This document shows positions 10,644 to 13,244 of a DNA stretch of 13,244 bases, one piece after another. A program made the translations under genes and the position numbers. The stretch is from Deltaproteobacteria bacterium. GTDB lineage: Bacteria; Myxococcota; Polyangia; Haliangiales; Haliangiaceae. The stretch covers positions 1 through 13,244 of the forward strand of contig JAGSPR010000156.1 of the NCBI GenBank assembly GCA_018262455.1. Reading direction: 5' to 3'. Each line of letters opens with the position of its first letter. The first letter of the stretch is position 1. The notes beneath the pieces are model-generated. The model was not told the origin of the DNA, did not search any database, and was given only the letters and a program-made list of their open reading frames with translations.

Positions 10644-10662
10644 TTACAGAAAGCCGTGTCAA
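10634..10662 (-). promoter_or_regulatory. imuB promoter: TTGACA, 17 bp, AACACT
   Basis: A perfect TTGACA (10662-10657) lies 17 bp from AACACT (10639-10634), which is within the LexA-type box. Only six bases, TGAACA, separate the -10 candidate from the GTG, so transcription is predicted to start on or next to the initiation codon. It shows imuB can be transcribed independently of imuA even though the two genes are only 82 bp apart. Confidence 0.6.
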
Positions 10663-10709
10663 TGCAATTGGTTAATCCGGAGAGATCCCCCCGATCGCGG
10701 TTGGTCAGC

Positions 10710-11387
10710 TCACGTTCCGGCCGGGCCGCGGACCTTGATCGCGCGCGTGAAGCCGGGACCTCGGCGCTTGTCCTTGAGGATCCGTAACGACAAGTCGAAG
10801 CCGTCGCGCGCGCCGAGCATCCCGGTGCGCAGCGCCTCGGCACGCAGCGAGATCAACGATCCGATCGAGCCGGTGTCCTCGGTCTTGTCGGTGATGCAGA
10901 CCACCGCGGCATCGTGGGCCTGCGCGAGGGTCACCAGCCGACCCTGGTGCGCCATCGGGAAGTCGACGTGCGCGCTGCTTCCCAGATCGAGCACCACGAG
11001 ACCGAAGGCGCCCGATCGCAACAGCCGCTCGGCTGCACGCGGCGCGATCGCGAGGTCCGGAACCCGGACCACCACGAGCGCGGCGAGATCGACGCCGCTG
11101 TGCGCGACATCCGGCGGGTAGAACGTGCTCGCGGCGTGCGTGATCCACGCGACCGGCTCGTGCTCGACCTGGGCCTCGAGCACGAGCCCGATCGCGGCGG
11201 TCATCGTCGCGCTGGCTCCACGTGCCGATAACTCGATGAATCGGCCGCGCAAGGCGCCGAGTCCCCAGGGCTCGCGGTGCGCGACCTCGCCGCCACGTCG
11301 TCCCAGCTCGTCGAGTGACAGCACGCGTGCGCTCGCGGTGCCGGCCGACCTCGCATTCGCGAGGAACTCTCGAAGATCATCACTCAC
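10710..11387 (-). CDS. imuA: ImuA, RecA-like SOS mutagenesis protein
   Basis: The 225-residue protein has a RecA/SulA-like core and belongs to the mutasome, where ImuA proteins bind ImuB and modulate RecA. RecA-like landmarks are FIELSARGASATMT (50-63) at the Walker A position, FYPPDVAHSGVDLAALVVVRVPD (89-111, quoted in outline) resembling the RecA Asp-Pro/GVDL strand, FGLVVLDL (128-135) as the Walker-B-like strand, SLISLRAEALR (177-187), and a basic C-terminus KDKRRGPGF (205-213). The Walker A lysine is absent (ARGASAT where RecA has GKT), so ATP hydrolysis is unlikely. GTG at 11387 is the first possible start, because an in-frame TGA lies just upstream; V22 is a later alternative. There is no Shine-Dalgarno. 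It is followed 82 bp later by imuB. Confidence 0.88.
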   Translation of the reverse strand: MSDDLREFLANARSAGTASARVLSLDELGRRGGEVAHREPWGLGALRGRFIELSARGASATMTAAIGLVLEAQVEHEPVAWITHAASTFYPPDVAHSGVDLAALVVVRVPDLAIAPRAAERLLRSGAFGLVVLDLGSSAHVDFPMAHQGRLVTLAQAHDAAVVCITDKTEDTGSIGSLISLRAEALRTGMLGARDGFDLSLRILKDKRRGPGFTRAIKVRGPAGT

Positions 11388-11403
11388 GGGAACACCCGTT
11401 CAG
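11387..11403 (-). promoter_or_regulatory. Second-type LexA box overlapping the imuA start codon
   Basis: The minus strand reads CTGAACGGGTGTTCCCG, ending with the G of the imuA GTG. It contains the inverted repeat GAAC-N4-GTTC, the classic LexA core of Gram-positive bacteria, and fits 14 of 17 positions of the recalled M. xanthus motif. It differs clearly from the near-identical dnaE2 and imuB sites, so affinity or timing may differ. Confidence 0.6.
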
Positions 11404-11430
11404 TATCAGACGGGTCCGACACTTTGTCCC
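11402..11430 (-). promoter_or_regulatory. imuA promoter: GGGACA, 17 bp, GATACT
   Basis: GGGACA (11430-11425; 4/6 to TTGACA) and GATACT (11407-11402; 4/6 to TATAAT) are separated by 17 bp. The SOS box begins at the end of the -10, leaving room for only about a 7-nt leader before GTG. The promoter sits in the 74-bp gap after the GspC-like gene. Confidence 0.45.
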
Positions 11431-11461
11431 GTCCGCCGGCCATCGGGTGCCGATCCCGGCT

Positions 11462-12397
11462 TCAGTTGATGGTGATCGTGAGGACCACGGGCTTGCCGCG
11501 CCTCACGATGTCGATCTCCAGCGTGTTCGCGTCGCGGAGCTTCGTGTAGACCTCCAGCGCCTTGTCCATCGCGTCGAGCGGATAGCCATTGACCGCACGC
11601 ACCGTGTCGCCGTTGCTGAACCCGATCGAGGCCCAAAACGAGCTCGGCCGGATCGCGTAGAGCTTGAAGCCCTCGGGCTTGCCGTTCTTCATCGCAGGCA
11701 CCACGCGCATGCCCTTCATGAAGCCCAGCGGATTTGCGAGCAGCTTGTCGACCGTGGCTCGCGGGATCTCGTAGTGACCATCATCGAGCTTCTTGATGGT
11801 GGCGAGCACCGGATCGACGACCGAGGGATCGACGATCGAGGGGGCGACGATCGAGGGATCGATCGATCCGGTCCCCCCCAGGATGCCGACGCTCCCGCTG
11901 CTGCCGCCGAGGCTGAGCCCGGGCGTCCCGAGCGCGTCGACCGCGCGCCCCGCCGTCCGAAGATCACCGTCGAGCTTCCAGCGCAGCAACACGGGCTGGT
12001 TGCTCCGCAGCACGTCGACGTAGATGGTGGTCGGATCCAGCCTCTTCATGCCCTGGACCGCTTCATAGACATCGATCTCGCGCTTGATCGCACGCCCCGC
12101 GATCGCCGTGATGATATCGGTTGGCTCGAGCCCGAGCGCCTTGCCGACCTTGTCATCGGTGACCTTCACCCCGAGCATGGTGCCCGCCTGAGTCACGGAC
12201 TCGATGGACTCGCGGCGCAGCTTGATGACGTCGTCGGCTGCGACGGTCTGCTCGACGGGTCCAGCCTGGCTCGCCGAGGCCGTCGCGCCCCCGCGGTTGG
12301 CCACCACGATCACCGCGACCAGCGAGATCACCAATGCCACGCCCGCGGTGGCAATGGCGATCACCGCTGCACGACTCCGACCCGGCCGATCATTCAT
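11462..12397 (-). CDS. GspC-like inner-membrane PDZ protein
   Basis: A 311-residue protein with a short basic N-terminus, one membrane helix (about 10-33, AAVIAIATAGVALVISLVAV) and a long extracytoplasmic part. Residues about 75-145 look like a degenerate PDZ-like module (GLEPTDIITAIAGRAI). A Pro/Asp-rich linker (180-197) follows. Residues 209-311 match the C-terminal region of type II secretion GspC: EIPRATVDKLLANP, MRVVPAMKNGKPEGFKLYAI, GFSNGDTVRAVNGYPL and a final LEIDIVRRGKPVVLTITI strand pair. GspC couples the inner-membrane platform to the secretin, but no other gsp gene is adjacent, so this is either an orphan GspC paralogue or a protein using the same fold. The ATG at 12397 is chosen because it immediately precedes the membrane helix; the open frame further upstream is overlapped by plus-strand genes. 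Confidence 0.8.
   Translation of the reverse strand: MNDRPGRSRAAVIAIATAGVALVISLVAVIVVANRGGATASASQAGPVEQTVAADDVIKLRRESIESVTQAGTMLGVKVTDDKVGKALGLEPTDIITAIAGRAIKREIDVYEAVQGMKRLDPTTIYVDVLRSNQPVLLRWKLDGDLRTAGRAVDALGTPGLSLGGSSGSVGILGGTGSIDPSIVAPSIVDPSVVDPVLATIKKLDDGHYEIPRATVDKLLANPLGFMKGMRVVPAMKNGKPEGFKLYAIRPSSFWASIGFSNGDTVRAVNGYPLDAMDKALEVYTKLRDANTLEIDIVRRGKPVVLTITIN
11817..11861. repeat. Imperfect 15-bp tandem repeat in the GspC-like linker
   Basis: Three 15-bp units, ACGACCGAGGGATCG, ACGATCGAGGGGGCG and ACGATCGAGGGATCG, lie end to end. On the minus strand they encode repeated (D/A)PS(I/V)V pentapeptides (about residues 180-195). It probably sets the spacing between the PDZ-like module and the GspC-type C-terminal domain. 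Confidence 0.75.
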
Positions 12398-12508
12398 CGC
12401 CCGCGAGCATGCTTGGATGAATTCGAAAGTAAAGCGGATCTTTGGATCAGGCCCGTGATCGGAGCAGTTCGCAGCCGCACCGGCACGTCGGTTGCTCTGA
12501 CCCCGGAC

Positions 12509-12793
12509 ATGGACAAGCCGATGTTCGAAGACGGCCCCGGCCTCCCGGGGCCGGACTATGTCGCGCTCGTGATCGAGTGGGATGAGCTCGCCAACGCGCT
12601 CGAGGGCGAGCGCGAGCCGGAACCCGAGATCATGAACGAGCGCGAGACGGTAACCGAGATCCCGAGCGAGCGAAGGCCTGCCCTGGCCATGCGCATCACC
12701 GACCATCCACTGCGCGCGCTCGCGGCGGCGATCGGTGCGCTCGGGCTGCTCGTGTTCTCGGTCTGGGGCATCCACCGTCTGCGCGCGGCGTGA
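12509..12793 (+). CDS. Small acidic protein with C-terminal membrane helix
   Basis: I do not recognise this 94-residue protein. Residues 1-55 are rich in Glu, Asp and Pro (VIEWDELANALEGEREPEPE). Residues 60-70 are basic. A single hydrophobic helix (about 70-87, LAAAIGALGLLVFSVWGI) is followed by a short basic tail HRLRAA, so it should be tail-anchored with the acidic part in the cytoplasm. The ATG at 12509 gives the protein starting MDKPMFEDGPG; the ribosome site is weak. It is divergent from the GspC-like gene across about 110 bp and lies 27 bp before the next small membrane protein, with which it may form an operon. Confidence 0.6.
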   Translation: MDKPMFEDGPGLPGPDYVALVIEWDELANALEGEREPEPEIMNERETVTEIPSERRPALAMRITDHPLRALAAAIGALGLLVFSVWGIHRLRAA

Positions 12794-12820
12794 CGGCACG
12801 GCCACTGCACCCCCACGGGC

Positions 12821-13072
12821 ATGCCGACGCCGCCGAACAGCGATAGCGATTGGGATGAGGTCGACCAGGCGAGCCTGGAGTCGTTCCCCGCGAGTGACCC
12901 GCCGTCGTGGGGTTCCAGCCATGCTGCCCCGTCGGAGTCGACCGTGTTGCCCCCCGGGTCCGTGACGAGTAGCCGGCGCAAGGTGTTCCTGAAGGGGATC
13001 GCGCTCGGCCTCGCGACGGCCGGTGCCCTCGTCGCGCTCGTGGCGGGCGTCCAGCAGCTGCGCAACCGGTGA
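12821..13072 (+). CDS. Small tail-anchored protein with ESFPASDPP motif
   Basis: An 83-residue protein whose N-terminal part carries DWDEVDQASLESFPASDPPS (10-29). I recall this as a widespread short conserved motif (VDEASxESFPASDPPxW) in small proteobacterial proteins of unknown function. A basic RRK sequence precedes a single membrane helix (about 57-77, GIALGLATAGALVALVAGV) and the tail QQLRNR. The layout of acidic head, one helix and basic tail parallels the gene just upstream, although the sequences do not align. The ATG is at 12821; upstream Shine-Dalgarno is not obvious. The gene is real by motif, but its function is unknown. Confidence 0.7.
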   Translation: MPTPPNSDSDWDEVDQASLESFPASDPPSWGSSHAAPSESTVLPPGSVTSSRRKVFLKGIALGLATAGALVALVAGVQQLRNR

Positions 13073-13074
13073 TC

Positions 13075-13098
13075 GCACGTGCGTCCACGCCCACGTGC
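13075..13098. terminator. GC-rich hairpin between convergent genes
   Basis: GCACGTG (13075-13081) pairs perfectly with CACGTGC (13092-13098) around a 10-nt loop. It begins two bases after the stop codon at 13072 and lies between genes converging from both sides. No T-tract follows, so intrinsic termination is uncertain. Confidence 0.4.
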
Positions 13099-13145
13099 GG
13101 CGAGGGCTCGCGTGACCTTCGATCCGGAGTCGGCGCTGCGCGCGA

Positions 13146-13244
13146 CTAGCGGCGGCCGCGGGGCACGCCGTAGGTGGCGGTCACGGTCTGGGACTTGCCG
13201 TCGCGCACGAACGTGACCTGGACCTGCGTCCCGGGCTTGGCGGC
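13146..13244 (-). CDS. C-terminal end of a probable PDZ-domain protein (5' part off window)
   Basis: Only the last 32 residues are present, ending in a TAG at 13148-13146. The sequence KPGTQVQVTFVRDGKSQTVT followed by ATYGVPRGRR matches the last two strands of a PDZ domain as found in HtrA/DegP-type proteases and other periplasmic PDZ proteins. Which kind of protein it belongs to cannot be told from this fragment. It is the second PDZ-type gene on this strand near the right edge. Confidence 0.6.
   Translation of the reverse strand, partial: AAKPGTQVQVTFVRDGKSQTVTATYGVPRGRR

Noticed and set aside
12398..13078. N-terminal extension of the GspC-like frame by about 227 codons.
   Set aside because: The extension has no domain features, puts the signal-anchor helix in the middle of the protein, and overlaps two convincing plus-strand membrane-protein genes.

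Overview
The window is very GC-rich with strongly GC-biased third codon positions. It reads as chromosomal DNA from a myxobacterium-like organism (Myxococcota, formerly Deltaproteobacteria). The clues are a carboxypeptidase-regulatory-domain TonB receptor, a stand-alone GspC/PDZ protein, a PtsP-like GAF protein, a split ImuA/ImuB/DnaE2 mutasome, and operators resembling the SOS box described for Myxococcus xanthus (motif recalled from memory). I see no tRNA, rRNA, insertion sequence, CRISPR array or integrase. Taxonomy is inference.

Layout, left to right. 1-2096 (minus) is the N-terminal ~698 residues of a TonB-dependent outer-membrane receptor that runs off the left edge. 2097-2304 is intergenic and carries a cluster of GTCAC/GTGAC words, including a near-perfect 22-bp palindrome. 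2305-5604 (minus) is dnaE2. 5701-6327 (plus) is a GIDE-like domain protein. It converges, with a 3-bp gap, on a SAM methyltransferase at 6331-7215 (minus). 7326-8558 (plus) is a GAF plus degenerate Enzyme I protein. 8598-8972 (minus) is a single-domain response regulator. 9095-10627 (minus) is imuB and 10710-11387 (minus) is imuA. 11462-12397 (minus) is a GspC-like PDZ membrane protein. 12509-12793 and 12821-13072 (plus) are two small acidic proteins, each with one C-terminal membrane helix. 13146-13244 (minus) is the last 32 residues of a probable PDZ protein. No gene-free stretch exceeds about 210 bp.

The coherent system is the SOS-inducible translesion mutasome. ImuA is RecA-like without a Walker lysine. 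ImuB is a Y-family-fold protein without the usual catalytic acids but with a beta-clamp motif. DnaE2 is the actual polymerase. The three genes share a direction, but dnaE2 is separated from imuAB by four unrelated genes. dnaE2 and imuB carry a nearly identical control element: TTGACA, a 16-17 bp spacer, then a LexA-type box that contains the putative -10 and touches or overlaps the GTG start codon. imuA has a related but different box that also overlaps its GTG. None of the three has a Shine-Dalgarno sequence, so leaderless or near-leaderless SOS mRNAs repressed by an operator at the start codon are predicted. This is the most interesting observation in the window.
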